Shown: in pieces, positions 55,529 to 64,000 of the stretch
Layout: the number at the start of each line of letters is the position of its first letter
Position numbering within the stretch: position 1 is the stretch's first letter
NCBI RefSeq assembly: GCF_029906645.1
Contig: NZ_JARYGZ010000001.1
Span: forward strand, 1,421,208 to 1,485,207
Source of the DNA: Sphingomonas oryzagri
GTDB lineage: Bacteria > Pseudomonadota > Alphaproteobacteria > Sphingomonadales > Sphingomonadaceae
Direction of reading: 5' to 3'
DNA: 64,000 bases
Translations under genes and position numbers: made by a program
Notes under the pieces: model-generated
What the model saw: the letters and a program-made list of their open reading frames with translations, nothing else
Databases searched by the model: none
Told to the model about the DNA's origin: nothing

Positions 55529-57175
55529 ATGGCGACGATGACGAGACGAAAGGGCGAGCAGAACAGCGCCGCGAAAGCGTTGAGCCGCGCCCGTCGCGAT
55601 CTGGTCACCGGCGTGATCCTGATCGGTGGCCTGACCCTGCTCGTCACCAGCGGGTGGCACTATGTCGCATCGCTGGAACGCCTGCTCGGCAGCACCAGCC
55701 GCGCGCAGGAGCTGGCTTCCAGCGACCGCATCCTGATGGCCGGAATGCTGCTCAATCTCGCGCTGATCCTGTTCGGCTGGCGCCGCTACCGCGACCTCGT
55801 CGCGACCAGCAGCCAGCGCGACGAGGCGGAAGCCCGCGCCACCACCCTCGCCCGCACCGATGAGCTTACCGGCTTCCTCAACCGCCGCGCGCTGGCCGAG
55901 GAAGGCGCCGCCGCGATCGCGCTCGCCACCCGCCGCGACAAGGCGGTGGCGCTGCTGGTCGTCGATCTCGATCACTTCAAGACGGTCAACGAGGTGCATG
56001 GCCACCTCGCCGGCGACAGCATCCTGCGCTGCGCGACCGACATCATCCGCAAGGCGCTCCCCGCCTCCGCCGTCGCGGGGCGGCTCGATGGCGACGAGTT
56101 CGCGGTGCTGCTGCCGTTCGATCCGCGTCATGTGAACACGGTCGATTCGATCGCCGACTATATCGTGGGCGCACTCGCGCAGCCGATGATCGCCCGATCC
56201 GTGACAGCGCATATCGGCGCCACCATCGGCGTCGCGCGTACCGAGGCCGACTGCCATACGGTCGATGCGCTGCTTCGCCGCGCCAACATTGCGATGCAGG
56301 CCGCCAAGACCGCGGGACGTGGCCGCCACGCCTGGTTCGACGCGACGATGGAGCGCGAGCTGATCAGCCGCAACGCCATCGAGGCGGGCCTGCGCGAAGG
56401 CATCCCCGCCGGCCAGTTCGTTCCCTATTACGAGCCGCAGGTCGATCTCACGAGCGGCGCGATCATCGGCTTCGAGGTGCTGGCCCGCTGGGAGCATCCG
56501 ACGCGCGGCATCATCCCGCCGGACAGCTTTATCCCGGTCGCCGAGGAATGCGGGCTGATCGCCGACATGTCGGTCTCCGTGATGCGCCGCGCCTTCACCG
56601 AGGCACGCGACTGGGATCCCTCGATCACCCTCTCGGTCAACATCTCGCCGGCCCAGCTCAAGGATCCGTGGCTGGCGCAGAAGGTCGTCAAGCTGCTGGT
56701 CGAGACCGGCTATCCCGCCAACCGGCTGGAGATCGAGATCACCGAAAGCTCGCTGTTCCAGAATCTCAGCCTCGCCCAGTCGATCGTCGGCAGCCTGAAA
56801 AATCAGGGCATCCGGCTGGCGCTCGACGATTTCGGGACGGGTTACTCCTCGCTCGCCCACCTGCGCGCTCTGCCGTTCGATCGCATCAAGATCGACAAGA
56901 GTTTCGTCACGGCGATGAACAAGGATCCGGAATCGATGGCGATCGTGGACGCCATCTCGAAGCTCGGCGAAAGCCTCAACCTGCCGATCACGGCGGAAGG
57001 CATCGAGGATCAGGCCATCTACGACTCCTTACGCAAGATGGGCCTGCACAAGGGCCAGGGATGGCATTTCGGCAAGCCGATGACGGTCGCCGCCGCCCGC
57101 CGCCTGCTGGCCGAGAAGGGCCTGCTGCCCAGCGCGCGCGCCGTCGTCGAGGAACCGCTACAACGCCGCGCCTGA
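55529..57175 (+). CDS. Membrane GGDEF-EAL protein (c-di-GMP phosphodiesterase/cyclase)
   Basis: This protein of about 548 aa has two N-terminal transmembrane helices (LVTGVILIGGLTLLVTSGWH and MAGMLLNLALILFGW), a GGDEF domain (ARTDELTGFLNRRAL, LLVVDLDHFKTVNEVHGHLAGD) and an EAL domain. The cyclase motif reads RLDGDEF, so the first Gly is Asp and cyclase activity is doubtful. The EAL domain looks active: EVLARWEHP, NISPAQL, EITESSL, ALDDFGTGYSSL, IKIDKSFV and TAEGIED are all present. ATG 55529 is chosen; an in-frame ATG at 55469 would add 20 residues. Confidence 0.87.
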   Translation: MATMTRRKGEQNSAAKALSRARRDLVTGVILIGGLTLLVTSGWHYVASLERLLGSTSRAQELASSDRILMAGMLLNLALILFGWRRYRDLVATSSQRDEAEARATTLARTDELTGFLNRRALAEEGAAAIALATRRDKAVALLVVDLDHFKTVNEVHGHLAGDSILRCATDIIRKALPASAVAGRLDGDEFAVLLPFDPRHVNTVDSIADYIVGALAQPMIARSVTAHIGATIGVARTEADCHTVDALLRRANIAMQAAKTAGRGRHAWFDATMERELISRNAIEAGLREGIPAGQFVPYYEPQVDLTSGAIIGFEVLARWEHPTRGIIPPDSFIPVAEECGLIADMSVSVMRRAFTEARDWDPSITLSVNISPAQLKDPWLAQKVVKLLVETGYPANRLEIEITESSLFQNLSLAQSIVGSLKNQGIRLALDDFGTGYSSLAHLRALPFDRIKIDKSFVTAMNKDPESMAIVDAISKLGESLNLPITAEGIEDQAIYDSLRKMGLHKGQGWHFGKPMTVAAARRLLAEKGLLPSARAVVEEPLQRRA

Positions 57176-57213
57176 TAGACTTGGACATGGACTTGGGGAA
57201 AGCGCGCCCCTAG

Positions 57214-58041
57214 ATGCGCGCGATGCGGCAGATTTTTCACAAGATGCACGGATTGGGCAACGACTTCGTCGTGTTCGACGCGCGTGACGCCGCGATCGCC
57301 ATCACGCCGCAGCGCGCCCGTGCCATCGCGGATCGCCACTTCGGCGTCGGCTGCGACCAGCTGATCCTGATCGAACCGTCCGACGTGGCCGCCGCCCGGA
57401 TGCGCATCTGGAATGCCGACGGGGGCGAGGTCGAAAGCTGCGGCAACGCCACCCGCTGTGCCGCCATCCTGCTCGGCGACGGCACGACGCTGGAGACGAT
57501 GGGCGGCATTCTCGATCTGTCCGTGACCGACGGCGGCGCCAGCGTCGACATGGGGGCGCCGCGCTTCGACTGGGACGCGGTGCCGCTCGCCTATGCGATG
57601 GACACGCGCGCGCTGCCGCTGGCGTGGGACGGCGTGGAGACGATCACCCCGCCGATCGCGCTCAGCGTCGGCAACCCGCACGTCATCCTGTTCGTTCCCG
57701 ATACCGATGCGCTGGACATCGAGGCGCTGGGCCGGCCGATCGAGCATGACCCGATCTTCCCCGAGCGGGTGAACGTCAACTTCGCCACGATCGAAAGCCG
57801 GACACGCATCCGCCTGCGCGTGTGGGAGCGCGGATCCGGCGCGACGCTCGCCTGCGGGACGGGCGCCTGCGCCACGGCGGTCGCGGCGATCCGATCCGGC
57901 CGCGCCGAAAGCGGCGTGACGGTGGCGCTGCCCGGCGGCGAACTGGTGATCGACTGGCAGCCCGGCGGCACGATCCGCATGACCGGCCCCGCCACCCACG
58001 TCTTCTCGGGCGAGCTCGATCTCGCCGCCTTCCCGGCGTGA
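57214..58041 (+). CDS. dapF: Diaminopimelate epimerase
   Basis: DapF interconverts LL- and meso-diaminopimelate for lysine and peptidoglycan synthesis. The 275-aa protein has FHKMHGLGNDFVVFDA, the first catalytic cysteine in ESCGNATRCAA and the second in LACGTGACATAVAA, with VGNPHVILFV between. The start is ATG 57214 or 57223. mtaB begins with a GTG overlapping the stop. Confidence 0.96.
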   Translation: MRAMRQIFHKMHGLGNDFVVFDARDAAIAITPQRARAIADRHFGVGCDQLILIEPSDVAAARMRIWNADGGEVESCGNATRCAAILLGDGTTLETMGGILDLSVTDGGASVDMGAPRFDWDAVPLAYAMDTRALPLAWDGVETITPPIALSVGNPHVILFVPDTDALDIEALGRPIEHDPIFPERVNVNFATIESRTRIRLRVWERGSGATLACGTGACATAVAAIRSGRAESGVTVALPGGELVIDWQPGGTIRMTGPATHVFSGELDLAAFPA

Positions 58042-59300
58042 CCGAGATCGTCACCCTCGGCTGCCGCCTGAACGCGGCGGAGAGCGAGGCGATGCGCCAG
58101 CTGGCCGGGGATCAGGACGATCTCGTCATCGTCAACAGCTGCGCGGTGACCGCCGAAGCCGTCCGCCAGGCGCGCAAGGAGATACGCCGCGCGGCGAAGC
58201 TCCGGCCCGATGCGCGCATCGTGGTGACGGGCTGCGCCGCGCAGGTCGAGCCGGAGCGGTTTGCCACGATGCCGGAAGTCGCTGCGGTGATCGGCAACAA
58301 AGAGAAGTGGGACGCACGCCACTTCCTGCCCTCGGCCGAGCAGGTCCGCGTCTCCGACATCATGGCGGTGCGCGAGACCGCGCCGCACCTCGTCGCCGGT
58401 TTCGGCGAGCGCGCGCGCGCCTTCGTCGAGGTGCAGAATGGCTGCGATCATCGCTGCACCTTCTGCATCATCCCCTTCGCACGCGGCCCGTCCCGCTCGG
58501 TGCCCGCGGGGCTGGTCGTCGATCGCATCCAGGCGCTGGTCGACGAAGGCTATAACGAGGTCGTGCTGACCGGTGTCGACACCACCAGTTACGGGCCGGA
58601 TCTGCCGGGCGACCAGAGCCTCGGCCACCTCGTCGAACGCGTGCTGAAGCTGGTGCCCGGCCTGCGACGGCTGCGCCTCTCCTCGCTGGATTCGGTCGAG
58701 ATCGACGATCGCCTGTTCGATCTGGTGACCGGCGAGCCGCGGGTCCAGCCGCACCTCCATCTCTCGCTGCAGGCCGGCGACGACATGATCCTGAAGCGCA
58801 TGAAGCGCCGCCACTCGCGCGCGCAATCGGTGGCGATGGTCGAGCGGCTGAAGGCCAGGCGACCCGACATCGCGATCGGCGCCGATCTGATCGCCGGCTT
58901 CCCGACCGAGACGGAGGCGCAGGCACTGAACGGCCTCGCTTTGCTCGACGATTGCGATATCGTCCACGCGCACATCTTCCCCTTCTCGCCCCGTACCGGC
59001 ACGCCCGCCGCGCGGATGCCGGCACTCGACCCCGTGCTGGTCGCCGCCCGTGCCCGCCGACTGCGCGAGGCGGCCGAGGCGCGACGCCGCCGCTGGCTGG
59101 AGACGCTGGTCGGCACCGAACAATCCCTGCTGATCGAGCAGATCGACGGGCGCGGCCATACCGCCGGTTACGCCCCCGCCCGCCTCGCGTCCGGCGCCGC
59201 ACCGCGCGGCGCCCTCACCAACGCCGTCCGGCGCGGCGATGTCGTCGCCATGCGCATCACCCATATCGAAGGCGAGATGCTCGTCGGAGAGGCCCTTTGA
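58038..59300 (+). CDS. mtaB: tRNA t6A37 methylthiotransferase MtaB
   Basis: This radical SAM methylthiotransferase adds a methylthio group to t6A37 (420 aa). The N-terminal UPF0004 domain has the cluster cysteines in TLGCRLNAAES, VIVNSCAVTAEA and VVTGCAAQ. The radical SAM triad is CDHRCTFCIIPFARG. The C-terminal TRAM-like domain is short. The first residues TEIVTLGCRLN favour MtaB over MiaB (which has GCQMN). The start is the GTG overlapping the dapF stop. TsaE, needed for the t6A substrate, is encoded at 29617. Confidence 0.9.
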   Translation: MTEIVTLGCRLNAAESEAMRQLAGDQDDLVIVNSCAVTAEAVRQARKEIRRAAKLRPDARIVVTGCAAQVEPERFATMPEVAAVIGNKEKWDARHFLPSAEQVRVSDIMAVRETAPHLVAGFGERARAFVEVQNGCDHRCTFCIIPFARGPSRSVPAGLVVDRIQALVDEGYNEVVLTGVDTTSYGPDLPGDQSLGHLVERVLKLVPGLRRLRLSSLDSVEIDDRLFDLVTGEPRVQPHLHLSLQAGDDMILKRMKRRHSRAQSVAMVERLKARRPDIAIGADLIAGFPTETEAQALNGLALLDDCDIVHAHIFPFSPRTGTPAARMPALDPVLVAARARRLREAAEARRRRWLETLVGTEQSLLIEQIDGRGHTAGYAPARLASGAAPRGALTNAVRRGDVVAMRITHIEGEMLVGEAL

Positions 59301-60241
59301 GCGATACCCGCAACACCCCCTGGCACGACAAGCTGGCCGCCGGTTTCCGCCGCACCGCCGAGCGGCTGGGCGGCAATCTCGACAGCCTGTTCAACAAGGA
59401 AAAGCTCGACCGGCAGACGCTGGACCAGATCGAGGAAGCGCTGATCGCCTCCGATCTCGGCCCCGTCACCGCCATGCGCATCCGCGACCGGCTGGAGGAC
59501 GAGCGCTACGACAAGGATCTCGACGAAGCCGGCGTCCGCAAGGTCGTGGCCGAGGAAGTGGCCAAGGTTCTGCGCAAGGTCGCCAAGCCGCTGGAGATCG
59601 AGGCGTTCCCGCGCCCGCAGGTGATCCTCGTGATCGGCGTCAACGGATCGGGCAAGACCACCACCATCGCCAAGCTCGCGCATCTGCTGCAGGAGCAGGA
59701 TTATCAGGTGATGCTGGTCGCCGGAGACACCTTCCGCGCCGCCGCGATCGGCCAGCTGAAGGTGTGGGCCGAGCGGATCGGGGTGCCGATCATCACCGGA
59801 AAGGAGGGCGGCGACGCCGCGTCGCTCGTCTGGGAAGGCGTGAAGCAGGGCACCGCGATCGGTACCGACGTGCTGATCGTCGACACCGCCGGCCGGCTGC
59901 AGAACAAGGCCGGGCTGATGGACGAGCTCAGCAAGATCCGCCGCGTACTCGGCCGTCTCAACCCGGCGGCGCCGCACGACGTGGTGCTGGTACTGGACGC
60001 CACCACCGGCCAGAACGCGATCAGCCAGATCGAGATCTTCGGCCGCGATGCCGGTGTGACCGGACTCGTCATGACCAAGCTGGACGGCACCGCCAAGGGC
60101 GGCGTGCTGGTCGCTGCGGCGGAGAAGTTCGGCCTGCCGATCCACGCGATCGGCGTCGGCGAGACGCTGGAGGATTTCCGCCCCTTCGATCCGGACGAGG
60201 TTGCCGGGCTGATCGCGGGCAGCAAGGCGAGCGTCAAATAA
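59297..60241 (+). CDS. ftsY: Signal recognition particle receptor FtsY
   Basis: FtsY is the membrane-associated GTPase that docks Ffh-ribosome complexes. The 314-aa protein has the N domain (NKEKLDRQTLDQIEEALIASDLG) and the G domain with GVNGSGKTTTIAKLA, LIVDTAGRLQNK, VLDATTGQN and TKLDGTAKGG. The acidic A domain is nearly absent, as is usual in alphaproteobacteria. The start is a TTG overlapping the mtaB stop, with GGAGAGG about five bases upstream. Confidence 0.95.
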   Translation: MSDTRNTPWHDKLAAGFRRTAERLGGNLDSLFNKEKLDRQTLDQIEEALIASDLGPVTAMRIRDRLEDERYDKDLDEAGVRKVVAEEVAKVLRKVAKPLEIEAFPRPQVILVIGVNGSGKTTTIAKLAHLLQEQDYQVMLVAGDTFRAAAIGQLKVWAERIGVPIITGKEGGDAASLVWEGVKQGTAIGTDVLIVDTAGRLQNKAGLMDELSKIRRVLGRLNPAAPHDVVLVLDATTGQNAISQIEIFGRDAGVTGLVMTKLDGTAKGGVLVAAAEKFGLPIHAIGVGETLEDFRPFDPDEVAGLIAGSKASVK

Positions 60242-60308
60242 GCGTCAAGCACGTTCAGGATTGCGAAGGCCGACCGGTTCTATGCCGGCGGGAATGGAGA
60301 GGATCGCT

Positions 60309-60920
60309 TTGAACACCCCCGCCAAGCCCGAAGCCGGGCCGTTGCTGCGTCTCGCGCTCGATCTCGGGCCGCTGGTCGTCTATTTCGCGGCCTATTCGCT
60401 GACGGGGAAGAACATCTTCGCCGCCACCGGCATCTTCATGGTTGCCACGGTCGCCGCGATGATCTTCTCGCGCATCCGCTTCGGCTGGATCTCCGCGATG
60501 CAGTGGTTTTCCAGCGCGATGGTGCTGGTGCTCGGCGGCCTGACGCTCTGGCTGCACCAGGACTGGTTCATCAAGATCAAGCCGACCATCTATTACCTGA
60601 TGGTATCGGGCATCCTGTGGTTCGGGCTGTGGACCGGCAGGCCGACGCTCAAGCTCGCGCTCGGCTCCGCCTATCCGGGGCTGGATGAGCGCGGCTGGGT
60701 GCTGCTGTCGCGCAATTGGGCCGTCTTCTTCATCGTCATGGCGATCGCCAACGAAATCGTCTGGCGCAATTTCTCGACGAGCGTCTGGATCGGCTACAAA
60801 TTGTGGGGTGCGCTGCCCGCCACGATGATTTTCGCCGCCGCCAACGTGCCGATGCTGCTGAAGCACGGCCTGGGCGAAACCCCGGCGGAAGCGATCGCGG
60901 ACGCTCCGCCGACGGAATGA
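60309..60920 (+). CDS. YciB/septation protein A family inner-membrane protein
   Basis: This protein of about 203 aa has five to six transmembrane helices: LDLGPLVVYFAAYSL, IFAATGIFMVATVAAMIFS, AMVLVLGGLTLWL, AVFFIVMAIANEIVW and others. Family motifs LTGKNIFAATG, KIKPTIYY and NEIVWRNFSTSVWI are present. Members are linked to intracellular septation and envelope integrity, with no defined biochemistry. The chosen TTG 60309 has GGAGAGG seven bases upstream; ATG 60294 is an alternative. Confidence 0.87.
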   Translation: MNTPAKPEAGPLLRLALDLGPLVVYFAAYSLTGKNIFAATGIFMVATVAAMIFSRIRFGWISAMQWFSSAMVLVLGGLTLWLHQDWFIKIKPTIYYLMVSGILWFGLWTGRPTLKLALGSAYPGLDERGWVLLSRNWAVFFIVMAIANEIVWRNFSTSVWIGYKLWGALPATMIFAAANVPMLLKHGLGETPAEAIADAPPTE

Positions 60921-60936
60921 GCGGGCCGACGGAATG

Positions 60937-60964
60937 AGCGGGGCAGCCCAAGCCGCCCCGCTCC
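60937..60964. terminator. Hairpin between convergent yciB-family gene and sodB
   Basis: A perfect 9-bp stem GAGCGGGGC / GCCCCGCTC with an 11-base loop lies in the 50-base gap between the two convergent genes. There is no clear T-run on either side, so it may need Rho or only protect 3' ends. Confidence 0.4.
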
Positions 60965-60970
60965 TCGTCA

Positions 60971-61597
60971 TCACGCCGCCGGCTGATCGGCGCGCGAAAT
61001 GCCCTCGCCGTCGAGATTCTGCGACACGAAGTCCCAGTTCACGACGTTCTTGAGCACCTTCTCGGCAAAGTCCGGACGGGCGTTGCGATAGTCGATGTAA
61101 TAAGCGTGCTCCCACACATCGAGCGTGAGCAGCGGCTTCATGCCCTCATGCACCACCGGCGTGTCGGCATCGTGCAGCGACGTCACCTTGAGCGCGCCGC
61201 CATCGAGCACCAGCCACGCCCAGCCCGACGCGAAGTGGCCGACGGCCTCTTCCTTCAGCTTGGCGATCAGCGCGTCCTGGCCGCCGAAATCGTCGATCAG
61301 CTTGGCGAGCTTCTCGCTCGGCTTGGTGGTGCCGGCCGGCGCCAGGCTGTTCCAGAAGAAGGTGTGGTTCCAGATCTGGGCGGCGTTGTTGAACAGGCCC
61401 TTGTCGCCCTTGTCCTTGGACAGGTGGATCACCTCGACGAGCGACTTGCCCTTCAGGCCCTTCTCGTCTTCCCAGCCATTGACCTTCTGGACATAGGCAT
61501 TGTGGTGCTTGCCATGGTGATAGTCGAAGGTCTCGGCCGACATGATCGGATCGAGGGCAGTCTTCTCGAAGGGCAGCGGGGGGAGGATGAAGGCCAT
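60971..61597 (-). CDS. sodB: Superoxide dismutase, Fe/Mn type
   Basis: This 208-aa cytoplasmic dismutase has metal ligands in the first helix (ETFDYHHGKHHNAYV), in NHTFFWNSLAP, and in the C-terminal LTLDVWEHAYYIDYRNARPDF (Asp and His). The GGQDALIAKLKEEA and GSGWAW-like ASGWAWLVLD segments are more like FeSOD; metal preference is not certain. CAGGAGACGCCC precedes the ATG. Confidence 0.94.
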   Translation of the reverse strand: MAFILPPLPFEKTALDPIMSAETFDYHHGKHHNAYVQKVNGWEDEKGLKGKSLVEVIHLSKDKGDKGLFNNAAQIWNHTFFWNSLAPAGTTKPSEKLAKLIDDFGGQDALIAKLKEEAVGHFASGWAWLVLDGGALKVTSLHDADTPVVHEGMKPLLTLDVWEHAYYIDYRNARPDFAEKVLKNVVNWDFVSQNLDGEGISRADQPAA

Positions 61598-61819
61598 CGG
61601 GCGTCTCCTGGCTGGTTGGCAAAAAGGTTCGGCTCCCTAACGCCTGCCGATGCCAAAAGTGCAGCGAAATCGCCTGTTGCGAAACATTCTCACAGAACGG
61701 ACACGAAACGAGGTAAGGCTGGAAGCGATCGGCATCGTCTTGGTATTCGAGAGCGGAGGGTCGGGCTCTTCCATCCCTCAACAACCGGAAGTCCCCCTCC
61801 CGGCCCTTCGTTCTCACCC

Positions 61820-62842
<1,023 letters not shown>

Positions 62843-62851
62843 GGGCGCCAG

Positions 62852-62868
62852 TTGGGATATTTCACCAA
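62852..62868. promoter_or_regulatory. Candidate PspF operator between pspF and the psp operon
   Basis: TTGGGATATTTCACCAA is a TTGG-N9-CCAA palindrome. It is repeated with one change at 42211-42227 and in related form at 42240-42256 ahead of pspC. It is centred 86 bases upstream of the -24 GG of the psp promoter. Confidence 0.68.
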
Positions 62869-62944
62869 CGCTTGGCAAGCCTCACATGGCGTATTGCTGT
62901 ATTAACACGGCAAGAAACGGCAGAAAATGGTCGTTCGTCGAAAC

Positions 62945-62960
62945 TGGCACGCTCTCTGCA
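62945..62960 (+). promoter_or_regulatory. Sigma54 promoter of the psp operon
   Basis: TGGCACGCTCTCTGCA has the -24 GG (62946-62947) and -12 GC (62958-62959) ten bases apart and the preferred TGGCAC upstream half. Transcription would begin near 62971, 47 bases before the small ORF. Confidence 0.85.
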
Positions 62961-63017
62961 GAACTGTCCTCGTCACCGCGCGATGCGGTTCAAAAGATCG
63001 AAGACGGAGAAGTCACC

Positions 63018-63137
63018 ATGTTCACCCTCGATGCCACGGAGCGCAGCCGGATCGCCGTCGCGCTCGTCACCCTGGTCGCGACGGCCGCCGCAAGCCTCGC
63101 CTGCGTCGCCGCCGCCGTCGGTCCGGCCCTGTCCTGA
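63018..63137 (+). CDS. 39-aa membrane peptide at the head of the psp operon
   Basis: A short ORF begins at ATG 63018 behind an excellent GGAGAAG five bases upstream. It encodes a peptide with a charged start (MFTLDATERSR) and one transmembrane helix (IAVALVTLVATAAASLACVA) and stops at 63137. It is the first reading frame after the sigma54 promoter and 77 bases before pspA. I know no family for it. By position it may be a membrane-stress effector, a PspB/PspC helper, or a leader peptide. Confidence 0.65.
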   Translation: MFTLDATERSRIAVALVTLVATAAASLACVAAAVGPALS

Positions 63138-63147
63138 TCGACGCCCC

Positions 63148-63179
63148 GCCGGCGGGGGCACGTCCCCGCCCCCGCCGGC
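63148..63179 (+). other. Perfect 12-bp GC hairpin between the small ORF and pspA
   Basis: GCCGGCGGGGGC, eight-base loop ACGTCCCC, GCCCCCGCCGGC. The stem is perfect and all G-C. No T-run follows, so it is not a classical terminator. It begins 10 bases after the small ORF stop and ends 35 bases before the pspA ATG. Confidence 0.7.
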
Positions 63180-63214
63180 CCTTCCCCACCAAGTTCGAAA
63201 CTGGAGTGCAACAG

Positions 63215-63895
63215 ATGGGTATCTTCTCCCGCACCCGAGACATCATCGCCGCCAACGTCACCGACCTGCTCGATAAGGCGGAGGATCCGGCGAAGATGAT
63301 CCGCATGATCATCATGGAGATGGAAGAGACGCTGATCGAGGTTCGCGCCTCGGCCGCGCGCACCATCGCCGACCAGAAGGAGATGCGCCGCCACATCGCC
63401 AAGCTCGACAAGCTCCAGGAGAGCTGGACCGAGAAGGCTGAGCTGGCGCTGAGCAAGGGCCGCGAGGATCTCGCCAAGGCCGCCCTGGTCGAGAAGAACA
63501 AGGCGACCGATATGGCCGAGCGCCTGAAGGAAGAGATCGGCGTGCTGGACGATGCCCTCCAGGCGTCCGAGGCCGACATCACCAAGCTGCAGAACAAGCT
63601 GCGCGAGGCGCGTGCCCGTCAGACCTCGATCGTCGCCCGGCTGGAGAGCGCGCACAACCGGTACAAGCTGCGCGAGATGACCAACGGCCCGAAGATCGAC
63701 GAGGCCTTCGCCCGCTTCGAGACGCTGGAGCGCCGCGTGGACTTCGCCGAAGGCCGCGCCGACGCCGCCGGCATGGGTGCCGCGCCGCGCACGCTGGAGG
63801 AGGAGATCGCCGATCTCAAGTCCTCCGAGAAGGTCGATGCCGAACTTGAGGCGCTGAAGGCCCGCATGGGCAAGTCCGCCGGCCAGGAGGGCTGA
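63215..63895 (+). CDS. pspA: Phage shock protein A
   Basis: PspA (226 aa) is a peripheral membrane protein of the ESCRT-III/Vipp1 superfamily that stabilises damaged inner membrane and inhibits PspF. It is almost wholly helical: MGIFSRTRDIIAANVTDLLD at the amphipathic N-terminus, then long coiled coils (EEIGVLDDALQASEADI, TKLQNKLREARARQTSI). GGAG lies nine bases before the ATG. It follows the 39-aa peptide and the hairpin, and precedes pspB by four bases. Confidence 0.96.
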   Translation: MGIFSRTRDIIAANVTDLLDKAEDPAKMIRMIIMEMEETLIEVRASAARTIADQKEMRRHIAKLDKLQESWTEKAELALSKGREDLAKAALVEKNKATDMAERLKEEIGVLDDALQASEADITKLQNKLREARARQTSIVARLESAHNRYKLREMTNGPKIDEAFARFETLERRVDFAEGRADAAGMGAAPRTLEEEIADLKSSEKVDAELEALKARMGKSAGQEG

Positions 63896-63899
63896 TCCG

Positions 63900-64000
63900 A
63901 TGGAGGATGTCCTCGTCCCCGTCATGATCTGCGGGATCCTGTTCATCGGGCTGCCCTGGATCATCTTCCACTACGTGACGCAGTGGAAGAAGGCCCGCGG
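63900..64000 (+). CDS. pspB: Phage shock protein B, N-terminal part (cut by window edge)
   Basis: The visible 33 residues start MEDVLVPVMICGILFIGLPWI and continue IFHYVTQWKKARG. This is the PspB transmembrane helix followed by the basic, coiled-coil cytoplasmic start. PspB works with PspC in sensing membrane stress and relieving PspA inhibition of PspF. The start is four bases after the pspA stop. The 3' end lies beyond the window, so whether another pspC copy follows is unknown. Confidence 0.88.
   Translation, partial: MEDVLVPVMICGILFIGLPWIIFHYVTQWKKAR

Noticed and set aside
61598-61819. 75-codon plus-strand frame between sodB and pspF
   Set aside because: It runs into pspF antisense and has no ribosome site; the region likely holds only the sodB promoter and pspF 3' sequence.

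Overview
The window is a dense, high-GC chromosomal segment of an alphaproteobacterium, most likely a sphingomonad (Sphingomonadaceae). The evidence is a ChvG/ChvI-HprK-RapZ-EIIA-HPr cluster, a DivL-type cell-cycle pseudokinase, a large TonB-dependent receptor, several GFA-family proteins and short palindromic intergenic repeats. Almost all of it is core genome. No rRNA, tRNA, CRISPR array, transposase or prophage was recognised, and no stretch longer than 300 bases lacks a gene.

Layout. (1) 1-4335 (+): end of lptD, then surA-pdxA-rsmA, an outer-membrane biogenesis operon with overlapping genes. (2) 4437-7737 (-): a TPR lipoprotein-like secreted protein, an RsmB-type rRNA methyltransferase and guaB. 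(3) 7875-8864 (+): an esterase. (4) 9016-13328 (+): chvI-chvG-hprK-rapZ-EIIA(Man)-HPr, joining an envelope or acid-sensing two-component system to a regulatory PTS. (5) 13453-14684 (+): an SpoU methyltransferase and a small unknown. (6) 14707-18358 (-): secA, a stand-alone TonB C-terminal domain protein and a secreted repeat protein. (7) 18549-21000 (+): argJ, a GFA protein and an inositol-phosphatase-like enzyme. (8) 21145-32402 (-): one tight operon divL-tsaE-amgK-murU-addB-addA-trxA, combining cell-cycle control, tRNA t6A synthesis, peptidoglycan salvage and DNA break repair. (9) 32643-35738 (+): a TonB-dependent receptor with a strong terminator. (10) 35894-37988 (-): ahcY with an AT-rich 20-bp palindrome upstream, and yqgE. 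(11) 38101-44204: a glycosyltransferase, a peroxiredoxin, a diguanylate cyclase, a hydrolase, two GFA proteins, an unlinked pspC and asd. (12) 44414-46413: a DUF2189 membrane protein and an AT-rich 2-oxoglutarate oxygenase that looks acquired. (13) 46414-49744: a DPP-IV-type peptidase and an MBL hydrolase. (14) 49807-54173 (-): ffh-rpsP-rimM-(two small membrane proteins)-trmD-rplS. (15) 54359-57175: an esterase and a GGDEF-EAL protein. (16) 57214-60920 (+): dapF-mtaB-ftsY-yciB. (17) 60971-64000: sodB, then divergent pspF and the sigma54-driven psp operon (a 39-aa membrane peptide, pspA and the start of pspB).

The most notable signals are these. A shared 17-bp TTGG-N9-CCAA operator plus a sigma54 promoter stands both at the pspF/pspA divide and 20 kb away in front of pspC, which predicts a split Psp regulon. 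A 39-aa membrane peptide and a perfect 12-bp hairpin precede pspA. DivL has Tyr instead of the phosphoacceptor His. Two unnamed membrane proteins are translationally coupled inside the rpsP-trmD operon. A palindromic operator precedes ahcY. Three families of REPIN-like repeats occur, one showing compensatory base changes that preserve a hairpin in each half.
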